From NCBI GenBank assembly GCA_963966185.1, contig CAWZYM010000271.1, forward strand, positions 122,001-186,000: DNA of 64,000 nt. The letters run 5' to 3'. Position 1 is the stretch's first letter, and each line of letters opens with the position of its first letter. This document shows, piece by piece, positions 32,881 to 44,042 of this stretch. A model generated the notes under the pieces. It was not told where the DNA came from, ran no database searches, and saw only the letters and a program-made list of their open reading frames with translations. The translations under genes and the position numbers were made by a program. This stretch comes from Rhabditoides inermis. Taxonomy: Eukaryota > Nematoda > Chromadorea > Rhabditida > Rhabditidae.

Positions 32881-35800
32881 CTAATCGCTTTTCACATGCA
32901 CATGTACTCGCAACCCCAAGCGCTGTGTGAGCTTGAACACGACGTAGGGAATCGTGAGAAGGCAAACGAGAATGAACAGATGCGTGTCAATCGAGTAATA
33001 CTGGAACCAGTTAAGGTGCTCGTTCGCCAACCGCAAATGCGACAGGTCCACACCGGAGCCAGCGAGCCGCACTGTAATTGATCGATGGTACAGTTCGTTG
33101 TCACCAATGACTCGCCTGTCGCGCGAATCTCCTCGCGCATCTGCGCCGGCCGTTCGCGAAGGATCTCGGCGACTTCCGCGGCGCGACGAGCAATCGAACT
33201 GTGTACAGAAGATGAGCATCCAACACTTTACCCATGCACTCACTTGTCGTAGCCCTTCTCGCCGAGCACCCTAGCCAGAGCGTCGATGATCCGCTCCACG
33301 CTGAGCTTCCTCTTGTACAGCACCGTCGCCACGCCGCGCTCCGCAGCCACCTCGGCGTTCGAGTCCTGAACCATCGTTGAGATGAATCGTGTCGTTGTTA
33401 GACTACCTGATCGGCAAAGATTGGCAGGGCGACCATGGGCACGCCGTAGTACATCGACTCGCTCATCGAGTTCATGCCACAGTGCGTCACAAACGCCTTC
33501 ACACGCGTGTCCGCTGTAATCACGTGAACAGTGATGCGTATGTATGTTTATGAAAGTTTGTTAATAGGTAGTATACATGTTTTTGTTTGGTGTGCGTTTT
33601 GTTACTACGATTTCCCACAGAAGTGTCCAACTCAATGAAAATGCAAAAACATGTGCGCACCAAGAAGGTCGACCTGCGGCAGCCACGCGGTGCGGTGGAT
33701 GTTCGAGTCGTTGGCGTTGTCCGCCTCCTCCTTCCACACAAACGTGTAGTCCGGGAAGTGCGCGAAAGCCGAGATGAACACTGCAACGCGTTGTTCAGTT
33801 GTGCGGTTTTCAGTCTTATTGGTGACAAAAACCATAAAAACACAATTGAAGCACATCCGTGAAATCGACTACTGCGCGCTCTCGAATGTAGCGCGCTCCG
33901 ACTGCATTGAGTAACCGTGTGTCGTAGGTATGCGCGTGTTTGTTTGATTTTAATTTTGTGGTTTACTTACTGTTTCTTGCGTGCGGCGGCATGTCCGCGG
34001 GACGCACAATAGTTCCCAGCGAGAAGATGACCACGCCCTTGTTGCTGCGAGACAACACATTGGAGAGTTCCTGTAATGTCATTCGAACGGTCAACGGTTC
34101 ACCGATGTTCCGGAAAACCGGGCGACAATATTTGCAACAAAACAGGACCGCGTCGGCGGCTGCCACAAAGGTTGTCACCGCAATGAATAGCCACCCACCC
34201 CTTGCACTTTGTTGGGGCGTCTCAGGGTGGCGCCGCCGACCTGCTTTATCATGTGACCGGTGGGACGGGCCGACTCCGTGAACTCGTTCGTGTTCACTAG
34301 CACGTAATCCGTCTTCTCCTGAACGTATTTGTATTTGATAACACATGTGTTTTGAAAGTTTGGGTCTTCTAGATTAAACTTGATAGCATTTACACGTTCA
34401 AACGTGATAACTTATCACTGATAAGACATTCCCAACAAGTGTGGACTTTTTATCATTGCTAGTGAAATTTTCGACAAAAACATGTGAAACTACATGTTTC
34501 ACACTATTTACCTTGAGCAGAGAATGCAGGCTGGGAAAGTTCGAATAGCGCGCATCGAACGCGCGTTGCTCCATGACTTCAGCCTGAAAAAAGACAGCAA
34601 GTTACGACAAACTGATGACGCCACACTCACGATGTAGATGAGTAGTCGGGCGGCGTAGTAGAAGGCCACGTTGTAGACGCGTGAGAAGAACGACATACGC
34701 GATCCAAAGTCGGTCATCATGGCTGAAATAGAGACAGGTTTCGTCGCGTGTCGTCCACAGCCACAATCAGCCGTGGACAGTGTACTGATACAACAAAACT
34801 TGTTGTATCATTTTTTTTATTTTTCACGTGTTATTATGCAACCGTATAAATGATTATTACTCACTGGGCACGTAGCTGAGATGGGGCGGGACGCCGGTGA
34901 GGTCGTAGTGCATCTGTGTCATGCCGAGAGCGGACGCGACCACCATGCGCGGAATGCCGGCTAGATGCGCGACGCCCGCGTAGTGCTTGCCGAAGATCTA
35001 AACGATTTAATTCGATACACTTCTCATAGCACAGAGAGATCTCTTCACTCACCTCCACGACCAGCACGTCGAACTTGCTGTTTCTGAGGTGGTCGATGAG
35101 GTGTGGGTCGTCGAGAAGGCCTGCAAGGGAGCATGATGCGGTGTTGCTGCACAGTGTCAACTCACTCTCTGTCATGCGCGCCGTCATAAAGACGCAGCGG
35201 AACGCGTCCACGACCTCGATCTGCAAATGATATCATTGAAGATTACTTTTAGTATTTAGTTAAACATTTACTTTTAGTTACTTTAGTTAGAAGTTACTTT
35301 GAGTTTTAGTTTAGTCGAGTTAAGTTTAAGTTAAGTTTAAGTTTAGTTAAAAGTTTACTATTGATATTACTGTCCTACCGTGTGCATGTTATAGACGTTC
35401 TTCTGTTTCCAACGGAGACGCAGAAACTCGTCTTTTTCGATTAAAGGGGATGAGAAGCGGATGACCTGAAATTCTTTAGAAAGGAGCGCCGTTAAATCTG
35501 GCCGATTTTTCAAGAAGATGGGATTCTGACGAAAACTGACCTCATCAACCCTGCCCAGTTCGAGATGACGGATATCCGGGTCCAACTCGGTGAGCAAAAA
35601 TGTCTGCAAAAACCAAATTTTCTACCATTAGTCATCTGTTGAGTGAAAGGTCAACGTCTAAAATCATAACGATTTATAAACATCGTCGATTTTTTTCGGC
35701 TGAATACAACTACACTGAAATTTACCGTTCACGTTTCAATTTCCGCTCGAACAAAACGTGTCTAGCAATGTTGTCAGTAACGTTGTTTGCACTCACCACG

Positions 35801-35943
35801 TTGTTGGACGCGTCTTCCTTGAGCGTGGTGGCGATGTTTGCCATGAAGTTGGCGTGGCTCTGCCCCATTCCCGTCGACCACACCAGCACGTTCAGCGCGT
35901 GCGCGCGCGTGAAGACTAGTGGGATCAGGAGAAGACCGAGCAT
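32881..35943 (-). CDS. UDP-glycosyltransferase, 541 aa, complete
   Basis: Fourteen exons, phases all consistent: 35797-35943, 35379-35603, 35166-35220, 35053-35120, 34865-34997, 34631-34722, 34512-34583, 34208-34318, 33971-34070, 33661-33780, 33407-33513, 33244-33365, 33116-33198 and 32881-33071. The N-terminal leader is [16 protein letters not shown]. The acceptor half runs to [11 protein letters not shown]. The donor-binding signature reads [14 protein letters not shown], then [13 protein letters not shown]. Near the C-terminus is a membrane anchor ([15 protein letters not shown]) followed by a short basic tail. Family role: ER-membrane enzyme transferring a sugar from a UDP-sugar to lipophilic acceptors in detoxification or metabolism; the acceptor cannot be read from sequence. 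The last intron (33072-33115, 44 nt) must use a GC-AG pair to keep frame. Intron 2 holds AGTTTA-type low-complexity sequence. Confidence 0.93.
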
Positions 35944-37525
35944 CTTAAGTGTTTCAACTCAATTTCATATACAGAAAAGCGGTCGATGGAAACCGTCGAA
36001 CAACGCGCCGTATTTTTTTGACAAAGCTAATCTGATAACGTTTTAACTTTGAAAAAGAAATCAGAAATCAGATAAGTGAATGTTGGTTATAGGTTCAGAA
36101 AAATGAATTCCTGGTCAATATTTGAGGTATGTAGCTAACGGTAGTGCCGAAGACAAAACTGCATTATTGAAATACAGTTCGAGAAAAAATGACAAAACAA
36201 TAACGAAAAATCTGAACAGGGTTTCAATACTCTGTACAACAGGGTCGATTTGGCGAACCATGAACGATAGAGAAAACAACGCAACAAGAAATCGAGAGTG
36301 AAACCGCGCAGCGACCATACACAACAACACTCGATGCTTGATTAGCACCCTTTTCACACACGCACTTGTACGTCCGGTTTCGAACCTGGAGCAGTAACTG
36401 TTTAACGTATGCCTCTGAGTATGTCCTGCGCTCATTATATTGTCAGCGTTATCAACAGTCCCGACCGGACATCGTCGCTGTTATCTGATGACGCGCGTCA
36501 GATGGGTACATGTTGTTTCGTGGGCAGCTTCACCTTTTAGAGCGCACGCAACGCGAGCGTTCCGTGTTTCTCGGCCATTCACATGCTTTCTCATTTACTG
36601 CCCTTTGTCCTTTTTTGGCTACGTTGAAACACAACACACAGTTGATTTGTTGATTAGCTCCTATCTCGATGTACGTACGTCGTCCATATTCATACATTAC
36701 AGATTACGGGTTGCTGTAGTGGAGTCGTTTTGTGGAGTGTGAAAGATTACTGAGAGAGAAAAAACCTGCGTCACACAGAGCAGAACAATGTTGATTGTTT
36801 TTTTGTTCAGATAATTCTGGTGCTGGTCAATACAGCATTGGAGGCTGTGTTAGAAAAAACAACCAATCCCTTTGCCGCAAACGTATGTAGTACATTTGAA
36901 TTTTGTTTCGAAAGGCACAGGGGCTTAAAGCGTTACTAACAACTGAAACGGGCAGTTTGCGCACTCGTCGTGGCAATTTCTGGATCAAAGACACAGTTTT
37001 TCATTTTGATTCCGAAAGTTAGCATTAATTTCACAAAATGTTTTTTGGACAGCCACCATTCGATTAGATTAGATCAATAGGTCACTCCTGAAAGAAAACT
37101 AACAACAGCAGCGTGACCGAGTGGATAGTGAGTTGAAAATAGAACGTTAGAAACGATCGGTATCAAGTGCGGTATCAATGCGATGTCGCTATGCAACCAA
37201 ATTTGTTTTTTTTTGTTGTTTTTGCACCAAAAAATGATATAGGGGGACTGTGGGACTGTGATACACATGTGGGATTTTGTTTTGACAATGTGGCGGTCTT
37301 CGAAGGTGTTGCGGTTTTGTTGGTTTTGACGGTTAAACGTTAAAAACGAAGTCTGCAAGAAAATGTTTTTTTTTATTGTTGGTATTGCGTTTATCTCACT
37401 ACTCATAGAGAGTAACAAGGATATAGCCGTACCAATTGTTCTCAGCCGAAAACAAGACAGAGCCTTGGATTATAACGACTGTGAGAACTAAATTAGTTCA
37501 ACTGACGTGCTATATAAGCACGCTA
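35944..37525. other. No gene; scraps of repeats
   Basis: 36914-36930 resembles a family M terminus, 37109-37130 (GCAGCGTGACCGAGTGGATAG) a tRNA-like A-box region, and 37441-37475 the family A body. The ORFs are unsupported. Confidence 0.5.
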
Positions 37526-37578
37526 GTCGATAAACACAACTGTTAGTAAAATAAAACACCGTCTCCGACGGTCACAAT

Positions 37579-40500
37579 TCACAGATTCTTGACAGCACGC
37601 TTGAATGACTGTTTGGTCTCCTCCAAGACAGCCTTCTCCGGTAGGGCATTCCAAAGCCTTCTCAACTCGTTCACCGGGTAGTCGTGCAGTCTCGCACTTG
37701 TCACCACAGGCTCCATCACTCTCAGTGAGTGGCCACCGCGTGCTGTCCTTCTCACTCCACTGTCCGACACCAGGTCCAGCATTCCATCTGGAGGGGCTCG
37801 CACTCCGTGCACATAATTCCACATGAGCACCCTCCTTCTTTCGCTCACGGTCTTATTCACCGTGTTCCACTTAGCCTTCTCTAGCACTCGGCCATCTGAT
37901 GACGTGAAATCATTCTGCACCAGCCTGGCTGCATGCACATTCACTCTTTCGAGTCTTGCCCTGTCTGTCTCGTTTGCAGGAAACCATCCTTCTGCTGCAT
38001 ACAGCAGTCCTGGCTCAATACACGCCTTGTACACTCTCTCGAAAGCGCTTCGAGGAGCCCACTTCCTCATAGTTCGCACCAAAGCACCAATAGCTTGGCG
38101 AGCCTTCGTCACCCTCTCAGCCACGTGACCACTGAAGTTCATCAGTGGATCAATTGCCACTCCAAGATATTTGTACTTGCTAGTACACTCGAGCTCTGTT
38201 CCACCAATATGCAGATTCACCTCAAAATCTGGTTCCTTCTCATACACTCCCATTCGAATCACCTTGCACTTTCCCGCATTCAGCTTCATTCCCATCTCTG
38301 AGAAGAGCCCACTCAGTTTCTCCACATCTTCTTGTGCATTCTCCTTGTCTCCATCGGTAAGATACCGAGAGACATATACCGTATCGTCGGCGTATTGAAC
38401 AATGCGCGCCCCTTCATTCAATTGTATCGACCCCACTCGATTCACGTAACAATTGAATAGAAGTGGTCCTAGGATACTTCCCTGCGGCACTCCACTCACA
38501 ACCTCCTTCTCTTCACTCAGGGTCCCGTTCACTCGCACTCGCATCCTCCTGTTAGACAGATAATCTTTTATCAATCTGAGGTACGAATCGGCAAGGTTGA
38601 AATCATGTCTTAGAACATTTACCAAATGTCCAAGAGGGATCGTATCGAATGCTTTCGAAATATCGAAAAACACTGCAACCGCCCGAGCAGCCTTCCTCTT
38701 ACAACTCTGCAGGCACTCGCTCATTCCATACTGGAAACTCAGTAGCGCGTCCACAGTGCTCCTTCCCTTCCGGAATCCAAACTGATTCGGAGACAGCTTC
38801 CGGTCTATCTCTCCAACCATCATTCCAAACACATACTCCTCTGCCATCTTGCTAACAATAGGTAGCAGTGACACCGGTCGGAAATCGACTGGGTGCTGTG
38901 GGTGTTCCACTTTCTGAATGGGTGATATCACCGCTTCCTTCCATCCCCGAGGGAACTTCTCCTCGTGTAGACACCGATTGATCATAGCCACGATTGGCGC
39001 AGTCAATGGTTTCACACACCTCTTCAACAGCCTCACAGTTATTCCATCGATTCCACTTGCTTTCTGCTCAGATGCTTCTCGTATGTACTTCTCCACGAAC
39101 TCTCTCGAGCAGGGAGGGACTCTATTCGCATCCGATGCAATCTCCGGCATCTCACTTTCCATTGTGTTTCCAACCTTGACAAACTGCTCCATGAGCATGT
39201 CTGCCTTCTGCTGATCTGACACAGCCATCTTCCCATTCGAGTCAATCAGATCGGGGATTTCCGTGCCCTTCGTTTTTCCTGTCAGACACTCAATAGTCTT
39301 CCAGAAGTCTGTGGGACTCTCTACAGAGGCAAACTTCTTATCAAAGAAATTCTTCTTCTCGTTGGCTGTCTCTTTAGCCAGCTGTTTTCGAGCATGTCTA
39401 AACGCAGCTTTTGCCTCGCTGTCTCCCCTTTCCTTGCTCAACTTGTGCAGTGCGTCTTTCCGCCGCTGCAAAGTCTTGACACTCTCGCTCATCCACTCGC
39501 ACCCTCTTCTCCTGCGGAATGATTTGAGCGGTATCCACTTCTGCATACCCGCTTTAACCACATCCACAAACTTTCTCCACATGTCATCAATCGACAGACT
39601 CCTGTCCTCTATCCACTCACATCGCACTTCTTTTCCAAGAAACTCTATCAGACCCGTCCAGTTTGCCTTCTTGAAATCGTAGCCCTTTACTGGCTTCTCC
39701 TTTCGATTCTCGCATCGAATGCATGTGTCAACCATGATGGGTTCATGTTCTTTCTCGACAGGAGCGAGGTGCTTCACTCCAGCTATCCTCACTCGCCTGC
39801 TCACCATCATAATATCAATCAATCGGTTTCGATGTGTCACGTGTGAAACGACTTGTTTCATCGAGTGTTCAGCACACACCTCCTTGAGGTTCGCCGACTC
39901 ACTATTGTTCCAACACACATTCATATCTCCTCCGATAATCACATCCATCAATTTATCTCTCTGAGATAGCCACGAGTCCAGCTCATCAACAAACTCCTCA
40001 ATCTTAGCTGCCGACATAGCTTTGGTCGGGCTACGGTAGACTGAGGCCACCACGAACTGACTCCTTTTCTCTCCCCTGCATTTCACCGCCACTAATTCCA
40101 AAGAAGTCTCTTCCCTCACCATCGAGGGGCGCAACGCACTGTTCACATACAGTGCCACTCCCCCTCCTCCCGCTGTCCGGTCCTTCCGGAACAGTTCATA
40201 TCCGGCCACTTTCAATTCTTTGCTCTCTATTCCTCTGTCCAACTTTGTCTCTTGTACTCCAATCACGTGCGGTTTGTACGTGTCCGCCACTCTCCTCAGA
40301 TCGTCTATCTTCCCTCTCAATCCGTTGATATTCAGTGATATCATGCGCACACAAAGGGGATCACTCTCTCCCGTCTCTACTACGACACTCTCCAGCACAG
40401 CCCGTTTCCCCTTAGGGCGAGTGAGCGGACTGTCAAAGAAGAGTCCATCGAGATCGGGAAGAGTTGAGTGACTGCCATGCAGTTCACACTCAGGACACAC

Positions 40501-40749
40501 CCATGACGTCATTCCCTCCTCAACCCTCTTTCTCTCTTCCCTCGTCATTCCCGTGCACCTCCCATGGGTTTTGTTCCAGCATGTTGCACATGCATACACA
40601 TTCTCCCCCAAGTCACCAATACACACTGCACAACTCGCACTTGTTCCCGGCCCATCTCCATTTACATTCACTTTCTCCATTACGCTCGTGTTCGACGACA
40701 AGCACGAGGCAGGGGCCGTCCGCGCCTCCTCCTTATCAACTGGTATCAC
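37579..40749 (-). CDS. LINE polyprotein: PHD finger, endonuclease, reverse transcriptase
   Basis: 1056 aa without a stop. A C4HC3 PHD-like finger is at about residues 40-88 (C40, C43, C54, C57, H62, C65, C85, C88). An APE-type endonuclease is at about 130-345, starting RMISLNINGLRGK, with VIGVQETKL, GGDMNVCWN and an HRNRLIDIMM end. The reverse transcriptase is at about 540-850, with ASGIDGITVRLLK, GVPQGSILGPLLF and catalytic QYADDTVYV near residue 787. The C-terminal tail is of unknown function. The protein nicks target DNA and copies its own mRNA at the nick (target-primed reverse transcription). The first Met lies in the proximal 5' monomer; a second Met (MEKVNVNGDG, residue 24) is the likelier start if the monomer is promoter only. 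Confidence 0.95.
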   Translation of the reverse strand: MIPVDKEEARTAPASCLSSNTSVMEKVNVNGDGPGTSASCAVCIGDLGENVYACATCWNKTHGRCTGMTREERKRVEEGMTSWVCPECELHGSHSTLPDLDGLFFDSPLTRPKGKRAVLESVVVETGESDPLCVRMISLNINGLRGKIDDLRRVADTYKPHVIGVQETKLDRGIESKELKVAGYELFRKDRTAGGGGVALYVNSALRPSMVREETSLELVAVKCRGEKRSQFVVASVYRSPTKAMSAAKIEEFVDELDSWLSQRDKLMDVIIGGDMNVCWNNSESANLKEVCAEHSMKQVVSHVTHRNRLIDIMMVSRRVRIAGVKHLAPVEKEHEPIMVDTCIRCENRKEKPVKGYDFKKANWTGLIEFLGKEVRCEWIEDRSLSIDDMWRKFVDVVKAGMQKWIPLKSFRRRRGCEWMSESVKTLQRRKDALHKLSKERGDSEAKAAFRHARKQLAKETANEKKNFFDKKFASVESPTDFWKTIECLTGKTKGTEIPDLIDSNGKMAVSDQQKADMLMEQFVKVGNTMESEMPEIASDANRVPPCSREFVEKYIREASEQKASGIDGITVRLLKRCVKPLTAPIVAMINRCLHEEKFPRGWKEAVISPIQKVEHPQHPVDFRPVSLLPIVSKMAEEYVFGMMVGEIDRKLSPNQFGFRKGRSTVDALLSFQYGMSECLQSCKRKAARAVAVFFDISKAFDTIPLGHLVNVLRHDFNLADSYLRLIKDYLSNRRMRVRVNGTLSEEKEVVSGVPQGSILGPLLFNCYVNRVGSIQLNEGARIVQYADDTVYVSRYLTDGDKENAQEDVEKLSGLFSEMGMKLNAGKCKVIRMGVYEKEPDFEVNLHIGGTELECTSKYKYLGVAIDPLMNFSGHVAERVTKARQAIGALVRTMRKWAPRSAFERVYKACIEPGLLYAAEGWFPANETDRARLERVNVHAARLVQNDFTSSDGRVLEKAKWNTVNKTVSERRRVLMWNYVHGVRAPPDGMLDLVSDSGVRRTARGGHSLRVMEPVVTSARLHDYPVNELRRLWNALPEKAVLEETKQSFKRAVKNL

Positions 40750-41149
40750 AGACCAGAGGGGATGCTGAGTGACCGGTGCGCACGCACACCTGGATCACAC
40801 ACACAGCAGAGCCACCTCTCCACACACAGAGAAAAGACAAGACTGACTCTCTCTCGCCAGGCAGGGGCCGTCCGCGCCTCCTCCTTATCAACTGGTATCA
40901 CAGACCAGAGGGGATGCTGAGTGACCGGTGCGCACGCACACCTGGATCACACACACAGCAGAGCCACCTCTCCACACACAGAGAACAGACAAGACTGACT
41001 CTCTCTCGCCAGGCAGGGGCCGTCCGCGCCTCCTCCTTATCAACTGGTATCACAGACCAGAGGGGATGCTGAGTGACCGGTGCGCACGCACACCTGGATC
41101 ACACACACAGCAGAGCCACCTCTCCACACACAGAGAACAGACAAGACTG
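40709..41149 (-). repeat. 152-bp tandem monomers at the LINE 5' end, about 2.9 copies
   Basis: GCAGGGGCCGTCCGCGCC starts at 40709, 40861 and 41013, exactly 152 bp apart. Copies are nearly identical (one A/C difference noted at the AGAGAAAAGA/AGAGAACAGA site). The distal copy is cut at about 41149. Tandem 5' monomers are promoter arrays in some mammalian L1s. By position, the same role is inferred here. Confidence 0.9.
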
Positions 41150-41534
41150 TTGTTGACATCTTTATGAATAGTCTTTTCGATGACTGATATAAAAAAAACT
41201 TCCAAAAGGCTCATATTTGGAACCGGAATAAAAAATGTGCGTGAGAGCGCAAGCTGCCCTTGAACCTCATCGAAACTCTCTGATTAAAACTTGACAAAAC
41301 AGTTTCCGTAAGCGTTTTCGCGACCTATTTCATTGACATGAGCAAATGAACTAACGTCGACAAAGTCCGCTCAACTTTCTGACAAACTTTTTTTTTCAAA
41401 TTTTATTATCGCCGTACTTTACGCTAAACCACACGTACAAATGTTGATAAACGTGTAGCCATAGTCGGATTGGATCCCGTATGCCATCTGTGACATTGCA
41501 CATGTTGTGCAGTTCAGTGTTTCTAAATGTTCCA

Positions 41535-41605
41535 AATTCCAAACGCTTCCATGATAAAGGATCGAACCCAAGGACAGCTCTCATTATGCTGTAATGTGCT
41601 AGGTT
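41535..41605 (-). repeat. tRNA-like repeat
   Basis: The minus strand reads CTAGCACATTACAGCATAAT, then GGGTTCGATCC (canonical B box). No full cloverleaf. Confidence 0.5.
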
Positions 41606-42190
41606 CTAGACATACCAAGAGACCTAGGTTACAGTGGGGATAAGACCTCTCCCTTATCCTTGGAGCTTACCCCACTCACATCTACACTCTAGCCTCCCAA
41701 TCCAACCTATACCGGGCAGAGCCGTGCTCACATGCCACGGCTTGGCAGGTCCGCAGCACTATGATCCAACTTACTCTTACTCACAATACCCAAGACACTA
41801 GGTAAGAGAGAAGGGTTTATTGGATAAAGAGAGAGGGAGAGCGGTCCCAGAGAGAACCGACCGCTCTCCAAGACTCCATAGCACAGCGACAAGCGGGGAG
41901 GGGGCGGAGCCAGCCAGCTATGCTGCCTGACCCCTCACAATGCGCTGGCTGCGCGCGCTACCACTACTCAGAGGCGAGGCGCCGTCGGCAAGCGAATACG
42001 ACACGTCAGCCTTCACCGGCCGCCCATCAACTTTCACAAACGTTCAATTTACACGTCTAGTTCGCCTGCTCCGCGGGTAAATCGCGGTGTGTTCATTATA
42101 TCTGGACTATGTGTGTCGAAAAAAGGCAATGTTTTTCCACCGAATCATTTCCGTTTTATATTGTAACCAAAGTTGGCAATATGGAGTTCA
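41606..42190. other. Unclassified GC-richer block
   Basis: 41615-42000 is compositionally unlike its AT-rich flanks, with several short inverted strings (GGGATAAGACCTCTCCCTTATCC; GAGAGCGGTC and GACCGCTCTC). It could be a solo LTR or other element, but no termini or target duplication are found. Confidence 0.4.
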
Positions 42191-42191
42191 C

Positions 42192-42350
42192 ACCATCACA
42201 CCACTACACCACCACACCACCACACCACCACACCACCACACCACCACACCACCACACCACCACACCACCACACCACCACACCACCACACCACCACACCAC
42301 CACACCACCACACCACCACACCACCACACCAACACACAACCTGACCACCA
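42192..42350. repeat. (CACACCAC)n minisatellite
   Basis: About 19 near-perfect 8-bp units. The ORFs here read only His/Thr/Pro and are not genes. Confidence 0.95.
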
Positions 42351-42469
42351 CAACATAACACCATCACACCACCACAACTTAACAACCACACTATTTTCTA
42401 CGACTGATTATGTCGATGGTGTGGTAGTATGGTGGTGGTTTTGGTTGTGTGAGTGGTGTGGTGGTGTGG

Positions 42470-43045
42470 TAGTGTGATTTCCTATATGTGGTGTGGGTGG
42501 TGTGGTGGTGTACAGGAGTGGAGGTGTGGGTTGTGCGGGTGGTGTGGTGGTGTGATGGTGTGGTAGTGTGATTTACTATATGTGGTGTGGGTGGTGTGGT
42601 GGTGTACAGGAGTGGAGGTGTGGGTTGTGCGAGTGGTGTGGTGGTGTGATGGTGTGGTAGTGTGATTTCCTATATGTGGTGTGGGTGGTGTGGTGGTGTA
42701 CAGGAGTGGAGGTGTGGGTTGTGCGAGTGGTGTGGTGGTGTGATGGTGTGGTAGTGTGATTTCCTATATGTGGTGTGGGTGGTGTGGTGGTGTACAGGAG
42801 TGGAGGTGTGGGTTGTGCGAGTGGTGTGGTGGTGTGATGGTGTGGTAGTGTGATTTCCTATATGTGGTGTGGGTGGTGTGGTGGTGTACAGGAGTGGAGG
42901 TGTGGGTTGTGCGAGTGGTGTGGTGGTGTGATGGTGTGGTAGTGTGATTTCCTATATGTGGTGTGGGTGGTGTGGTGATGTACAGGAGTGGAGGTGTGGG
43001 TTGCGTGAGTGTTATGCTGGTGTGATGGTATGATGGTGTATTGGT
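42470..43045. repeat. 94-bp tandem array, six copies, GT-rich
   Basis: TACAGGAGTGGAGGTGTGGG begins at 42511, 42605, 42699, 42793, 42887 and 42981, a constant 94-bp period. The last copy is diverged. The strand bias is opposite to the adjacent CACACCAC array, so the two could pair. Confidence 0.95.
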
Positions 43046-43184
43046 GTGGTGGTGTGATGGTGTGATTTCCTATTCGCCACCAAAGTTTCGGTTTTTATGC
43101 TTGCGGTTGACGAAAGATGAATAGGTAGCAAACGAAATCAGAAAAAGAAACACAGAAACACATCAATCTTTGTTTTTTTTTATT

Positions 43185-43998
43185 TCATGTTTTACAGAAT
43201 GAAAGGATGTTGACGATCGATTGCATTTCCTCAGTCAGGCCCTCACCAGTGCGCGCATTCGAAGCTTCCACGTGCCACTGCAATAGGTGTGTTAGCGCAT
43301 ACTTTTTTTGCGAATGATCGTGAGTAGTGTTTCTTCTCCGTTCCTGAGTGAGAGCTGAATGTGAAGTCATTTGCCAACAATATTTGAGTCCAGCATCCAT
43401 TTGGCAAAAAGGAGTCGATTCGAGAAAAACAACCGTGTCACCTTGCGCCATGATTTGATTCGATGATTTGATTCACCTTGCGCGTGAAGTCGTGCAGTCC
43501 GAGTGCGTCCGTCACCTCCGCAGCTGTCAGCGACCCTTCCCGGTCCCGTTTGTTGGCGAACACCAGCAGTGGACAGTCTGAAAAAGATTTCATATAATAT
43601 ACTCTAACGATGCCAACTGAGCGCTGCTACAAACGTGTGACAGTCACGTACCAGCCAGCTCGTGGTTTTGGAAGAGGAAGTCAAACTCCTGTCTCGCTTC
43701 GTGCGCCCTATTTGAAGCGTCCACCGGTCAACAACAATTAGTCTTTTCAAAAGTCTCCTATGTTGCTTGTTTCGTTTGTTTCTTTACCATGTGGTTTGTT
43801 TCGTTTGTCTCAAAGTCTCATTTTTGTTGCTTGTTTCGTTTGTCTCTTTATTTTGTTGCTTGTTTTGTTCGTTTCGTTAATTTGTTGTTTGTTTCGTTTG
43901 TTTTTTTACCATGTGGTTTGTTTCGTTTGTTTTTCTCTAATGTTGTTTGTTTCGTTGGTCACTCATTTCATGTTGATTGTTCAGTTTCTCTCTCTCTC

Positions 43999-44042
<44 letters not shown>

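Larger units (their letters stand above)
37526..41149 (-). mobile_element. LINE (non-LTR retrotransposon), full-length-looking
   Basis: The 3' boundary is inferred from where similarity to the fragment at 2694 stops (37526). The 5' side is a 152-bp monomer array to about 41149. It contains one uninterrupted ORF, annotated separately. Other relics of the family are at 2694-3165 (minus) and 54350-54735 (plus). A PHD-like finger plus APE endonuclease plus RT fits CR1/L2-like elements. The intact frame suggests recent insertion. Confidence 0.9.

Noticed and set aside
38918..39682. Plus-strand ORFs of 98-139 codons
   Set aside because: Antisense to the LINE polyprotein, with no independent support.
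41606..42060. Possible solo LTR
   Set aside because: Composition differs from the flanks, but no TG..CA termini, polyadenylation signal plus target duplication, or second copy could be found.
42109..42477. His/Thr/Pro repeat ORFs
   Set aside because: All three frames of the CACACCAC minisatellite are open. This is not coding evidence.
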